Source: Desmodus rotundus | Taxonomy: Eukaryota; Chordata; Mammalia; Chiroptera; Phyllostomidae | NCBI RefSeq assembly: GCF_022682495.2 | Contig: NC_071394.1 | Span: forward strand, 27,996,470 to 28,060,469 | Direction of reading: 5' to 3' | DNA length: 64,000 nt | Part shown: positions 40,600-53,470 of the stretch, one piece after another | Layout: each line of letters starts with the position of its first letter | How positions within the stretch are numbered: position 1 is the stretch's first letter | The notes under the pieces: generated by a model | Databases searched by the model: none | Told to the model about the DNA's origin: nothing | Seen by the model: only the letters and a program-made list of their open reading frames with translations | Made by a program: the position numbers and the translations under genes

Positions 40600-40705
40600 G
40601 ACTTAAGGTTCTCATTCCCAAATATAAATCCCACCCCTATGCCAAATTCAGTCTATAGTGATTCATTCCTTTGTGCCCTTTCTCATGTATTTTTGTTGTT
40701 GTTGT
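40600..40705 (+). repeat. Local duplication, copy 2 (likely donor)
   Basis: Near-identical to 39925-40032, in the same orientation and 675 bp apart. Its outer flanks are unrelated to those of copy 1, and it lacks the bracketing tgtctgaggga repeats. This suggests it is the source. Confidence 0.85.
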
Positions 40706-43700
40706 TTTAAGAATCCTAGGGGAAAAAAATCCATTGGTCCCTTAATAGGATGATGCAAGATGAAAATAGTGGTTTCCTGAGCCATCTGGGCCTTTGAAAG
40801 AGGGAGAAGTACCCATAAAAGAGAAGCAAGGATTCCCAAGAAATAAACTGTACTGACTTCACAACTCTACCCAGAGCCGCCTGCTTATACAACCTTGTCA
40901 TTTCTTTTTCCTGTGTACACAAAGTCTTTATATAACCAGTGAGGGTAAGCAGAAATTCAATTTAGCAGAGAAACAGAAGCAGATAATGTTTGTTTATTGA
41001 CAAGGAAGCAATCAGCCTTTGTTCACAAACTTACTAAACAGACAAGGGTTCTCCCTACTGTCCAAACTGCAGTCTGAAGAAACAAAAGTGGGGAGGTCTG
41101 CCAAGGGGGTGGGGCTGTCTCCTTGAAGTTTTTAGGGTAACAACAGTATCCTTGTCTTGAAGCTTCCCTGCTTTCTTGACACAAACTCTCTGGACCTTCT
41201 TAGGAACTCTTCAGAGATTCAATGAACCTCTTAAGAAAGCCTGGCAATTCTTTCAGGAGACCATGGATGGTTTTAGTGGGAGGGTTTCCCTTTTTTTTAT
41301 ATATATATCATGAATCTAAACAACTTCCAAAGGAAAAAAAATTAAAACTGGCTGGCTCAACAGAAAACCTTTGACATGCCTCCAATTCTCTCCCGTCATT
41401 GTCAACATGCACACGTGTTTTGCAAAGCTGTACTGTGTATGCACACAGTTTCATGTTCTGCTTTTTTAAAACTTTATTTTATTCCATGTATACATTTCCA
41501 GGATGTGGCCAGGACTCTGGACCTCAGAATTTGAATGGCTATAGAGTATTCCGTCTTGTCCATAGACCGCAGGCTGCATGGCCATTCATTTTCCTCCTGT
41601 GGGATTCTTGGTAGTTTTGGCCCAGGGAGAATCTGTCTTTGTTTGAGGAAATGTCCCTGGGGTTTCTTGGGCCATTTTTTGCAAGTAGGGCTAGGTTTTA
41701 GGCTTGTTTGTTTCCTCATTTTTGTGATTTCTTCTGACACAGTTCTCATTGTGTGTTTGCATGAGGATGTTATTTCTGGAAGAGGTTGCTTTAAAAAATA
41801 TATTCATCTTCACCAGCTATCGGTGCATTTGTGCTGAAATGCAATCAAGGCCCAGTCTAAAAAGCTAAGAATACAAGTGTTGCCACCTGTTGATGGAAAA
41901 TTTATTACACTTGTTTCCCTTGGTTCCTGCTGGAGAACAGCATCAAAGAGAAATTTTATTATAATTTCCACAAACTTAATCCCTACACTTATTAACATAA
42001 TATTTGCATTTTTTCCTGTTCTTTTGTTATTTTAGACCGTCTTCTAACATGGGTCATTGATTGCAAACTATATAAATTTTGCTTCATTACAATTTGCATT
42101 AGATATATTTAAAATCTTTCCATTTGATCAAGGCTCCACATTTTTTTTTAATTTAAATGCTCCAAACATCAAACATTTTGAAAACCCATGGATAGTACAT
42201 ACCCTAGTGCTCAGAATGAAACGATGTCAGCAAACAGCCAGAATTTGTCAATCCTCAGTGGAACCAATTTTAGCTAATTTCAAAGAAGAAAAATAGTTTC
42301 CATATTTCATAGAAAGGGCTCCACTAATAAACAGTAGAGGAAGAGTTACTTTCCTTCAAGCTTCAGGAATGAATGAGTATGTGTACATTAGGAAAATAAG
42401 CAAACAGCATACACTTTGATAAACCATCATTTATATAAATCAAAGAACAAGAAGAATCACAATAGTTTATACGTAATACCTTATAAATATTGTAGCTCTA
42501 AAATACTCAACTGAATAATTTTAACAGCCCACATTCAGCAACCAGCAATACCTTGTATATAGTAGAAGTTCAATTAATGAATTTCTGAATCACGTGTTAT
42601 TCATTTCCTGATTTATTGCTTTCCTCATTCATTAAATAATTACTGAGCTCTTACTTTGTAGCAGGTTATGAGCTACATGCTTGGGAATATAAGTTGAATA
42701 AAAAACAGTCTCTGTCCTATTTATCTAATGTGAAAGTTAGAAAAGGGTCACGTATGAAGTATTTGAATGTAGGTGATAGAAAATAGGAGACTAATTGTGG
42801 CTTAAACTTTACAAATGTTTACATTATCTCAGTGAACAGGAAGGCTAGAGGTGGGTGGTGTCAGGAAAGTGGGACTCAGCGAAGCCCAAGGACCCAGGTC
42901 ATTTTTGATGTTTCTGTCCTACAATCCTCAGACGTTGCATTTTCCTTCCCATGCTTATTGGTTGCAAGATGATAGCCCAGTGTCCGGCTTTACAGTCCTC
43001 ATGCAGAGCAAAAAGGAAGGAGAAAGGGCAACACCAGCAAGTTCTCTGCTTTTGTCTGACTTTTTAAAAAAATCTGTAAGCGCAATGTGTCCCAGAAGTA
43101 TCCCAGCTGACTCCCTATTATGCCCCAGTGGCCAAACCCCGAGGTGCAAGGGAGACTTTCTAACTGCTAACGTGGGAGAGAAAAAGGCAGGAAGAGCTTG
43201 GGAGTAGCTTCTGGACACCCAGCTAAGAATGTCTGCCACAAGGAACCCAGTGCAGTGTGAAATCCCTCCAGGTCCTCACAGGCTCTAGCAACGTGATTCA
43301 AGAATCAACATATACCCTTGTTCTATGAAGACTTATTTGAGGGTTTTCTCTTAACCAAACCCTGAATATATAGCAATGGATAAGACAGACACAACCCTTG
43401 CCCTTGAAGAAAAAAAAAATAGATAGCAAATAAACAATTGCAATAAATATGAGTTTGTCACCATCAGATACGAATGACCCCATTAGAATTTAACCCCAAA
43501 TCCAATCCCAGCAGATCCAGGAAGGACCTTATTAACTTGTATAGGTGGGACTCTTTTAACTCAACTGACCAACCAACCCATTTCCATGGTGTACTTCAAA
43601 CACAATTATTACCATTAGGCTTTTTTGTGTGAGTGTGCAATTTTACAGGTGTGTGCTGTGTGGGTGTTTTGTTTTCAAATGGCACCTCTCAGTGATCTAC

Positions 43701-44740
43701 ATTGTGTTAGCAACCCAGCCACTGGCAAGGCAGACCAGTCTGTCTGGTCAGGTTGCAGCCTTTTGCTGTTCTAACTTCAGCCCCTTGCCCTGTCTCTCCA
43801 GGGGCCAGAGGACATGGCCAGGCAGTAAGCAGGGATACAGGCCAGCACAGGAGCCTGGGGAGCTTGCTTGGTGCATACTGGTAACATTTGGATAAACTGG
43901 AGCTGCTGGAAAAATCAGAGAGCAAAGCCCCAGCCATGGGAGAAACCATCAATGGACTTCGCCAGGCCCAAACAACGGCTGGGCCACTTGTGGCAACATA
44001 AAAGGCCGACATCCTGGCCATGAGTAATGTGCTCTTGGCAGCTGTTAAAAGAGGCCTAAAACCCCACTGGCTCCCAGACCCAGCCGGACAGGCCAGGTGC
44101 AGGCTGACAGGAGAGCTGTGTTGATTCTAAAGGCCAGAGATGTTATTTTGAGGTTTGACTGTTTATGTCTCATTACTGCTAATTTCCATGAGTTTGCAGG
44201 CTTCGTTCTATACAACCCCATCTCTGGTGGAGTAATCCATCCACACACGAAGGCTATTCACTAACCTATCCCCACCTCCAATTTTTTTTGTTTGACGAGA
44301 ATCATTTCTGGGAACACAGCAATCTTCGTGCGGACGTTTCCTAAGCAGTTCGGGTTGGGGTTTGTGGGTCCCGCTCCTCTGATGTCTCTCGCTGTGTATG
44401 AGCAGGGCTGGCTTGGCACACGTTCAAACAGCATCATTTACCTTCTACCTCCCCTCCCCCTAGAGTGCTTGGAACTATTAAGACAGGGGCCTGTGTAAAT
44501 ACATAAAAGTATTAGCTTTCTCTTATATAGGTTAGAAAAATTCAATGGGAAAGGACCAGAGTCATAAGACACAAAATATGTAACATGTAAAATTAAATTT
44601 GACAAGAAATGTGCAAGAGACAAAGGGGTCCCCTTGCCTGGGCACTTTTAGTTCATTCCCTATGCTGTCCTTTGACCCCGTGGCCCGTCACCCCATGTGG
44701 CCCCTTCCTGGCCATTAGTCGTACTCCCCTCTGCTCCTGA
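40706..44740. other. Intergenic sequence, mostly unassigned
   Basis: An ancient 'attactgagctcttactttgtagcaggttatgagctacatgcttggg' repeat occurs at about 42625-42730. No coding exon was recognised. Confidence 0.4.
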
Positions 44741-44744
44741 CAAA

Positions 44745-45075
44745 GACGTATTTAGTTTTTTATTATGGTAAATTCTAAGCATATACAAAGAAAATCGAAT
44801 AATCTAATGAACCCTCAGGTACCTGTCACATGCTGCCATTTCTCTGCCACCTATACCTCTATTCTCACTCCCCCCTCCATTCTTATTTTTTTTCACAGCT
44901 TTTTAAAGTAAGATTTATATGCATTGAAACTCCCAGCTCTTAGCTGTACAGTTTTGACAAGTGGGTGCACCACCTTTGCAACTTACACCCATCCCAGTGT
45001 AGAATTTCCTTGTCTCCAGAGAGTTCCCTTACTTACCTTCTCAGTCAATCCCCTCAGGCAACCATTGTTTTGTTT
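44745..45075 (-). mobile_element. Old L1M/HAL1-like remnant
   Basis: 'tattatggtaaattctaagcatat', 'cagttttgacaagtgggtgcaccacc' and 'agagttcccttacttaccttctcagtcaatcccctcaggcaaccattg' resemble reversed old L1 3' sequence. Strand and ends are approximate. Confidence 0.5.
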
Positions 45076-46026
45076 TTTGTTTAACCTCAGATTTTTTTTT
45101 TTTTGGCCTGTTTTAGAACTGACAAAGATTTTTCTGATCTGTGTCCTATCTCTGAACTCTTCTCTCAGCTTTCTAAGACAAGAGTCAGCTTATCTGCGGA
45201 GACGACATACCCTCACCTGCCGGTGGCCGCTCGTAGATGGACGTGTCACCTCTCTCATGTCAAATCTTGTCATTTCACAGAGACCTTTGGAGATACAGAT
45301 TTTAGAATCAAAGGGTCTCTCTTCCAAGGTAAGTTCTGGGGCCAGCTAGAGGTGGGAGACAGCTGAGGGGCCCCTCAACTCTTACCCCCTAAGGCCTATT
45401 ATATGTGGCGCTAGCCAGGAAAGAATATAGCATTTGTACGCCCAAACACAGGCACTTCTTGCTTGAGAAACTCTTCCCTCATTACCAGGGTTTAGTCTCA
45501 CTGACCCTGATTTCTTCTGGCGGTGACACCGCTACTTCAACTTACTCTGAAGCTGGTAAGAGGCACCAGGCAGCCAGAGGCATGGCCTCCAGAGGCACCA
45601 GTCCCCCTCCTGAGGTTCCAATTGTCACCTCACTGCTGAGGCATGGGTCTGAACATTGGAGAATGCCACCCGAAACAAAGAGATTTTTTTTCTTCAGTTG
45701 CTATTAAGTTGTCTTTTCTGAGGTAAGACCTTTTAATGTAGTTCTTGGCCTGATAGTAAAACTGTACATCAGCAGAGAGGAAAGAGTACTTATTGAGCAT
45801 CTATTATGTACCAGGCTCTTCATATGTGCCAGCTTTAGGATAAGTTAGCAGCAAAATGTGCCCCAAGTAGCTGGTTTCTGTGTCACCCAGCAGGACCTTG
45901 ACTGTTCAGATAAAATAGGGCTTAGCTTCACTGAGAGGACTCGATAACCCTGCTGTTGTTATAGCTACAAGAGGTTGTGCACCCTCTGTGGACCAGGCAC
46001 TTTATATATGTTGTCTCTACTAATGT

Positions 46027-46253
46027 TGTTTTTTTTTAATGCTCTTTAAAAACATTTTATTTATTTTATTTTTACACAGGGGGGAAAGGAGGGAGAAAGA
46101 GAGGGAGAGAAATATCAGTGTGTGGTTGCCTCTTGTGTGCCCCCTACCAGGGACCTGGGCTGCAACCCAGGCATGTGCCCTGACTGGGAATCGAACAGGC
46201 GACCCTTTGGTTTGCAGGCCAGCACTCAATCCACTGAGCCACACCAGCCAGGG
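46027..46253 (-). mobile_element. VES-type bat SINE with target duplication
   Basis: The reverse-strand copy ends in 'ctgagccacaccagccagggc' (head) and begins with the T-rich tail. It carries 'ggaatcgaacaggcgaccctttggtttgca' (tRNA-like B box region). The target duplication is ctctactaatgtt (46014-46026) and ctctactagtgtt (46254-46266), with one mismatch. Confidence 0.95.
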
Positions 46254-46334
46254 CTCTACTAGTGTTTTTGAAGGCAGCTATTTTAGTCTTTGAGGAAAAA
46301 GGGAAGGGAACAAACATATGCTGTTTATTGGTTT

Positions 46335-46492
46335 TACACTTGAGATCCCAGCCTATGAAGTAAGTACCATTATAAACCCCTCTTTACAGATGGTGAAACT
46401 GAGGATTAAATGAGCTCATACAAGTAAGGTCCTTAGAAGAGTGCCTGGCCCATAGAAAGCACTACATAAATATTTACTTTTATTATTATTAT
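46335..46492. repeat. Two MIR halves in opposite orientation
   Basis: 'agtaagtaccattataaacccctctttacagatggtgaaactgagg' is reverse MIR, and it runs directly into 'attaaatgagctcatacaagtaaggtccttagaagagtgcctggcccatagaaagcactacataaat', forward MIR. It ends in a short ATT microsatellite. Confidence 0.7.
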
Positions 46493-47409
46493 TAGGTAAC
46501 TAACTTAAAATGCATAGCTAATAAAGAACAAAGAAAGGGTCTTAAGCTGATGGTCTTTCTCCTACCAGTGCTGATTTCTGAGTCCTCAGACCCCGAAGAC
46601 ATGGCCTTAAACTTGGGCTGAGTTCCTGGTATTGGCAAGGGGTTGGTGTGATCCCAAATCTATATTGGGGTAGGAGAGGTTTCTGTCAAGATGGATGAGA
46701 TGCCTGCCTCTGGGTTCTGCGCCCTGGAAAGCCTCCTGCATTGCTGCCCTTGTTGAATAGGCTGTGCCGGTACATCCGCCAGTTGCTGGGAGTCCTGGTC
46801 AATTAGATAGCTATTGATCACATATTTATCCAAGGTATTATGTGTAGGAAATCAATCTAAGTAGTTTTATATTTATTTTTAATAAATATTAATCTAAATA
46901 TTAAGTGCCTATTATGTGTTGAGGCAATTAAACAGGTTATCAGAAACGTGCACCTAAATAGGTTGTCTAGAATAATTTTTCCTGTGACCTAGACTTCCGT
47001 CTATTTTCTGACTTCATCTCTGTCCCCCTCCCGTTTGCTCATCATGTCCCAGCCACACTCGCCGTCTTCCTACTCCACTGACAGACACATCAAGTTCATG
47101 TCCATCTTAAGATAAGACTTATGCAGATACTCTTCCCAGACGAGAATGATTGGCTCGTAGCCGACTCCTTCCCATCTCTCAGGTCTCAGCTCCAAAATCC
47201 CCATTCTCTGGGGGCCTAGTAACCTAGAAACACTCCCATCTCTCCTCTACTGTTTTTTTTCCTTCTAATTGCATTGTCCTGTTTATTTCCCACCTAGTAC
47301 CAATCTCAGACTGAAAGTATCTTCCAATTAATAGGAAGCTGCACAGGGGGCAGACTTAATGCTGTGTCCTCTAACCCTAGAACAGTGATCTCAGTTAATA
47401 TTTGTTGCA

Positions 47410-47580
47410 TCCATGATGGTTAATAATAATGCATTCCACTTGGATGATGCTTTGCTGGCACACATAGTCATGCGGTCCTCCCCGTAACCACGGGAGAGAG
47501 GCAGGGTGATCACGCTTAGGTTACACAGAGAGAAATGGAGTCTCAGTCATGAAGACTGGCTCTAGACATGGTGCTTATTC
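47410..47580 (-). repeat. MIR-like fragment
   Basis: 'catgcggtcctccccgtaaccacgggagagaggcagg' and 'ggttacacagagagaaatggagtctcagtc' follow reverse MIR, strongly diverged. Confidence 0.45.
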
Positions 47581-48194
47581 TCTGTGGGCCTTTTTAAATG
47601 TTTTGACTCCTCCCCTGCATGCCCAGCACTAGGCTGGAAGCTGGGGGTTTAATATTCCCTTTACCTTGAGGACTCGACCTCAGGAGCTTGTGCCACAACA
47701 GGAAAAATAAAGGGCATTTAAAGTAGTAAATGAAGACTCTGGGAGCTTCCAGCAAGAGGTGTTGTCTGCTGCTCCTTTGTAGGTCTTTCAAGCAGGAAGA
47801 ATTTTCTTTTTCCTTTAGTGGTCTCTGGGAAACCTATCCTACCATAAAAATAGGGGTAAAATGACTCTTTAATCCTTGATTTCCGTCACTAGTAAAGGAA
47901 GTCTGACATACCATGTTGACCTTGGCCACGGGGGTGGGGGAGGGGAAGGAAACTGCTTTTTGGTGACCTGGATGTGTGGGAGGGTGGGAGCGGGGTGTTG
48001 GCACATGTTTTCCCTCAGAGTGGTGGGTGCACGAGTGACCAAGGATGGATATGTCTTACCAGAGGACATTTTTTATGAGATCTAGTTTTAAAAATCACAC
48101 ACATATAATCAGTGTTGATTATTATTTGTATTTCAAAAGGATTCCTCAAACGATAAAATTATTCTTTTACTATCCGAACAACTTTGGTGTTTTT

Positions 48195-48385
48195 CTGGTA
48201 CCACGCCAGGCACTTTTACATCCTGTTTCTAATCAGCCCTCACAATCACACTTTGAGGGGGTGTTTTATCTTCACTGTGCGGAGGAGAAACTAAGCTCAG
48301 AGACAGGGTTTAAGGACCGTCCCTAAAGTTACATAGTAAGCAGCAGAACTGCATTTGGACTTAAATCCAGTGTTCTTTTTAAAAT
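48195..48385 (-). repeat. MIR fragment
   Basis: 'gccaggcacttttacatcctgtttctaatcagccctcacaatca', 'ggagaaactaagctcagaga' and 'agttacatagtaagcagcagaactgcatttggacttaaatccag' are reverse MIR. Confidence 0.8.
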
Positions 48386-48769
48386 GTAGTCCTCAGTAGG
48401 GAATTGTCTGTCAACACATAAAATGTGCTTCCATTTAATGAAAGGTTTATTCATCTTCAATTTTTCAGGACTTTCCCCTCAATCAACCGCTAGTTGTTGT
48501 CCTGGCGTCGTACATACCCATCTTTCAGGGACATAGTCAGCCTATCAGTACTTTCACCTCCCACATGCCCCAGAGCATATGGTGCTGGCTCAAGCATCCT
48601 GTCTGAAGACCCATATTTAGAAATCTATTCCACTTAAAGAGAGACGAGGACAGTTGGAAAGGACTAAAAACAACCTGGCACAATTAACATGTCAGTAGCA
48701 GCCATGAAGTACAAAGTTGAGTAATTTGGGCCTGTGTGAACAACTGAAATAATTCAAGCTCCTTACACT

Positions 48770-48798
48770 GGGGGGGGGGGTGGGGGGGGTGCGGGCGG
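48770..48798 (+). repeat. Poly-G tract
   Basis: Two G-runs separated by one T, then a GCGGGCGG tail. It is a potential G-quadruplex and a likely length-variable or error-prone site. Confidence 0.9.
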
Positions 48799-48875
48799 TA
48801 TATACGTGCACATAAGCCTATGTTACAGATTTCTTTAAAATCGTCATTAACTGAGTCATCAGTCGCTGAGATCAT

Positions 48876-50578
48876 TTTTATCTTAATTTACTGAATTGCC
48901 CATAGAAGATTTGGATGGAAAGAAACTGAAGAATCATAGAAAGTCAATGCAGCCTTATACATGCAGCCTCAGTATTACTGAGATAAGGAAATACAGGCTA
49001 AAAGAGGCTCGAGGTCTCTTAGTGAAGAGAGGCCCCAGGTAACAGCCCGTGGCTGCCAGCAGTGTCGGTTGTGGGGGACTGGGTCCCCATTCCTGGACTT
49101 CTGTTTGCTGCGGATTCATTTGTGCCTGGTGTGGAAGATTCTTTTCTTCAGGTTCAGTCACACCGCGGTGTGGAAAGGGATTTAGTTTAATGCCTGAGTG
49201 GGCAAATGTGGTGCAAGAGGCTGGAAGGCTGAAACACCTCTGTGAACATCTCCTCACCTGCCGTCTCCTTGGCGCACTCAGGTGCATGTGGGCATCGTGT
49301 CCCAAGGAGCCTGTACAAAGGCCAGAGTCTTGCACAGCAAGTGTGGGTGTTGGGTCAACACACCTGGTTCGGACTCTCCAGGGACGCTTCTTTGTGGGAT
49401 ATGCAACTCCAGCTGAGCGGATGTGCTTTCCTTACCGGATTTCTACACTGGATTAACTTTTTAAAAACAAAACAACTATTTCTCTATTTTCAAGAAGTTT
49501 TTCATTCCTTTGTTTCTGGCTAAGTAACGTTTAGGGAAGGGAGAGAGAATTCTGTTAGGCACAGCAATGTCTTTCTAATTTTAGATTTAATTGGCAAGAT
49601 ACTTTTATGAAATATGAACGAAGCATAACTTAAATATATTATTGCATGTTTAAAAAAGTGCTTATTTGTTTTTCAAAATACAAGAGATTCTTTTATTTAA
49701 TGATGGTTTTTTAGCATTTATTTGACACTAACATTTTTTATTAATTTAGTTTTAAAAATAGTCCAAATGATTCCTTAGAATCACATAGCCTTAGTTATCT
49801 GAATGAAGTTTTTGCCATACTTTTATGCTACAGGTCAGTTGGGATTCTTCTTTTCCCCAGGTCTCATAGTTCCATTTAGAAGACTTCCCTTAGAGTAATA
49901 TGTCTGGTCTCTCTATCCCTCTACCTCATTTGTCTTTGGGCCTAAGAACTGGGCATGCGTGGCTCAGCCGTTTCAGACTTCATGTCTCTTGGCTCAGCCA
50001 CCCACAAAGAGCATGTTCTCTGGTCTGCTCTCCAAGTAGTATTGTCGGCAGGGCCTAGTCAGGAAAGCTTTTGGGTTTTCAGCTCTTCCTGTGACAGGTA
50101 AGTTTAACATGGGGACAAAGTGTGTGTAAGTCTATTGTGGTCGCAGGTCTAAAACCACACCTCTGATCGCCCCTCACCAGTAATTAAGATGAAAGTTTTG
50201 ATCTTCAGTGGTCTAACTCTCAGTCGGTTTTAAACTCAGGAGGGGAGAAAAGAGTTTAACTTTCTAAACTCTCCATAGATAGGGTGTTATGTAGACAGAT
50301 TCTTAGTTAATATTTTTCTAATATATTTCCCATCTTTTTGGACTGGAGGTAATGTTTTTGTCAATATTTTAAAGCGAGATAGCACTCCTATATAAACTGT
50401 AACAAATATGAATCATTTAGGATTAAACTTTGTTCTTTTTTGTTTATTTTATTAGTTTTCATTAAAAAATTTATACCCATTAAATACAACTTGGAAACTA
50501 GAAAAAAATCAGGTTAACTAGTCTTATAAGGTCTCCACTTGAAATATAATGAAGCCAATGTTTTGGAATATTTCCTTT
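48876..50578. other. Intergenic sequence, no gene
   Basis: I recognise no exon, and no mobile element could be named with confidence. Confidence 0.4.
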
Positions 50579-50593
50579 AAGAATATTTTCTGT

Positions 50594-50716
50594 AAACTGG
50601 AAATGTTGGAGGGAAAACTTTGTAAAGTATATGATTTTCTAACAACTATGCTCTACACCAGAAACTAATACAAAATAATATTGAATATAAACTGTAAATG
50701 AAAAATAAAATTTAAA
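50594..50716 (+). mobile_element. Severely 5'-truncated L1 with 15-bp target duplication
   Basis: The insert ends in the bat/mammalian L1 3' terminus 'caccagaaactaatacaaaataatattgaatataaactg' plus an A-rich tail. A perfect 15-bp duplication, aagaatattttctgt, lies at 50579-50593 and 50717-50731. It is a clear target-primed insertion of only about 120 bp. Confidence 0.92.
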
Positions 50717-50731
50717 AAGAATATTTTCTGT

Positions 50732-51734
50732 GAGTAACACACCCTTGTAGCTTCCTTAGTCACTTTGTAAGAGAGGCTGCTGGTCCATTATTGATCACTC
50801 ATGGGCAGAATTGACTTAATAGTTAGTTGTGGTCCACCTGATTTGTTTATACCAAGAGAACCTTTTTAACTTAGAACTTCAGGAAGACAACAAAGTCATT
50901 TGGTAAAAATGACCAATCCCACTCTTTGTAAAGAGAACTAGACTTTACTTACAAGAGTACGTGCAACAAACTATAAAAAAAAAAAAAAAAGAACGGTGGC
51001 GTCCCACTCCAGTCCCTGGTTCTTCCTCACAGAGAAAGACTGATAACCTTTTCCAGCAGGTGCTCCCTCTGGCAGCAGGCACAGGCGTCCGCAGCCCGCT
51101 GCTGCCCCGCTGTGTGTGGGCATCCCCAGGGGGCCTGCTCCTTCTGCTCTCTCTGTCCCTGCTGAGTGCACTGTGACCACTAAGCTCCTTCTGGCATGCT
51201 AGGCACCCATGTTCTCCTTGGGGCTGCAATTTCTCTTGAGCACTGTGACCATGTGTGGGACATCTTAAATGCCATTCAGTGGAAACACATTTCCTCTGGA
51301 GTCTGAGTTGAAGAAGGATGCCCTCGCAGACAGGACACAGACTTCAGGAACACTTTCTGCGTAGTGGCATTTAACATTGCAATCTCCTACAACCTGACAG
51401 CAATGGAGAGGGACTAATGATCAATAATCCTATAATGGGGATAACGCTTTATTTAAAAACATAGTTGTTAATTATGTGCTATGTATATTCAATAAAAGAC
51501 AGGGTTTCCTGAAAAGTACTCCTCAGACAAGAGAAGAATGTCAGGTATTTACAAAATCTATCATATTATAGGAAGCTCTTTCTGAAATATTTTGTTTGGA
51601 GTAACAATATATTATTTGGGGAAGACATGTTAGCTTAAAAAAATCTCAGTCAGTGCTAGTTTTCCACGTTTATTGAAGCTGCCTGTGAAATCATAAAAGT
51701 TAGTAAAAAAGTTAATATGAAGTTAATTAACTCA
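50732..51734. other. Intergenic sequence, no gene
   Basis: Contains an A16-17 run at about 50975-50990. Short frames on both strands near 51.0 kb show no domain. Confidence 0.4.
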
Positions 51735-52200
51735 TTCCTGCTTGTGATGGCTAATTTTCCATGCTGACTTGAGTAGGGCGCCCAGATTAAGTGTTGTTTC
51801 TGGGTGTGTCTGTGAGGGTGTTCTTTGAGGAGGCTGGCGTTTGAGGTGGTACGCTTAGTGAAGTGTTCCAGATCGTCCTCCCTGATGTGGGTGGGCACCG
51901 TCTAATCCACTGAGCACCTGAACAGAGCAAACTGTGGAGGAAGGAAGAATTTGCCAGTTTTTTCCTGCCTCTCTCCTTGAGTTGAGACATCCCCTCTCAT
52001 CGTCTCCTGCCTTCAGATTGGGATTTACATAGCCGGCTTCCCTAGTTCTCAGTTCTTCATACTCTGACTTAATCACATCATGGGCTTTTCTGGGTCTCCA
52101 GCTTGTAGTCCTACTGCCCATTGTGGGTTTTTCAGCCTCCATAATCCTGTGAGCCAATGCCTTACAATAACAGCCTCTTACATCCTGTTGGTCTGTTTCT
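51735..52200 (+). repeat. Mammalian interspersed repeat, family not named
   Basis: 'gatggctaattttccatgctgacttgagtagg', 'tttctgggtgtgtctgtgagggtgttc' and 'ttttcagcctccataatcctgtgagccaat' are hallmarks of a widespread mammalian repeat. The minus-strand frame at 51855-52232 is a shadow of it. Confidence 0.6.
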
Positions 52201-52264
52201 CGGCAGAACCTGGGTCCATACACTAAGGTCATGACTATACCCTGGTAGGTACTGGTTATATTTA

Positions 52265-52475
52265 TTTACTGCTTTTTAAATTTTTATTTATTGATTTTTT
52301 TAGAGAAAGAGAAGGAGAGAGAGAGAGAGAAGAAGAGAGAGACATCAGTTTGTTGTTCCACTTATTTATGCATTCATTGGTTGATTCTTGTACGTGCCCT
52401 GACCAGGGATGGAACCTGCAACCCTGGCACATGGGGATGACACTCTAACCAACTGAGCTACCTGGCCAGGGCAGC
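52265..52475 (-). mobile_element. VES-type bat SINE with target duplication
   Basis: T-rich tail, GA-rich segment, 'acatcagtttgttgttccacttatttatgcattcattggttgattcttg', 'tgccctgaccagggatggaacc' and head 'gagctacctggccagggc'. The target duplication is actggttatattta (52251-52264) and actggttgtattta (52476-52489). Confidence 0.95.
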
Positions 52476-52579
52476 ACTGGTTGTATTTATAAGTAAGCCT
52501 TTTAAAGATTAATTAAAGAAAGCATAAGTAATTATATTAATGGATATTACAAACGCGTACTTATGTGACAAATTTTAAA

Positions 52580-53470
52580 AATCAACTATTCTACAACTGA
52601 ATAATAAAATGACAGATAATCCAATTAAAAATTTGCAAAGAATCTGAATAGACATTTCCCCAAGGAGTATATGTGAATGGCCAATGAGCACATGAAAAGA
52701 TGGTTAGCATGATTAGTCATCAGGGAAATACAAATCAAAGACACAATGAGATAGACTTCATAGCCACTAAGATGGATAGTATCAGAAAGCCAGAAACAAA
52801 TGTTGGTGAGGACATAAAGAAATTGGAACCCTCATACATTGCTAATGGAATGAAAAATAGTACAGCTGCTTTGGCAAACAGTCTGGCAGTTCCTCAAATG
52901 ATTAAACATAGAGTTTCCATATGACCCAGCAATTCTCCTAGATCTATACCCAAGAGAAATGAAAACATATGTCCACCCAGATACTTATACATGTTTATAG
53001 AAGCATAATTCATAATAGCCAAAAAGTGGAAACAACCCAAATGTCCATCAACTGGTGAATGGATAAACAAGATGTTGTATATCTGTACAGTGGAATGTTA
53101 TTTGACCATAGAAAGGAACAAAGTACCAATACCTGCTACAGCATGGATAAACCTTGAAACTATTATGCTAAGTGAAAGAAGCCAGTCACAAGGAACCACA
53201 TATTAAATGATTCCATTTGTGTGAAAGTCCAGAACAGAGAAATCTGTAGAATAGAAAGTAAATTAGTGGTTGCTTCGGGTGTGGGGAGGAGGTGGTGACG
53301 TGGTCGGGTGCTAGCTAAAGGTTATGAATTTCTTTCTGAAGTGATGAAAATGTTCTAAATTAGTGACTGTACTAAAAACCATTGGATGGCACACGTTTTA
53401 TTGGTGAGTTGCATGGTATGAGAATTCTAGCTTGAAAAAGTGAACAAAAAGAATTAAACAATGCTTATTA
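52580..53470 (+). mobile_element. L1M 3' end (end of ORF2 plus 3' UTR), decayed
   Basis: 'tgcaaagaatctgaatagacatttccccaagg', 'atgggccaatgagcac'-like text, 'atatgacccagcaattctcctag', 'gtggaaacaacccaaatgtccatcaactggtgaatgg' and 'actattatgctaagtgaaagaagccag' trace the L1 3' region in order. No intact ORF2 frame remains. Confidence 0.9.
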
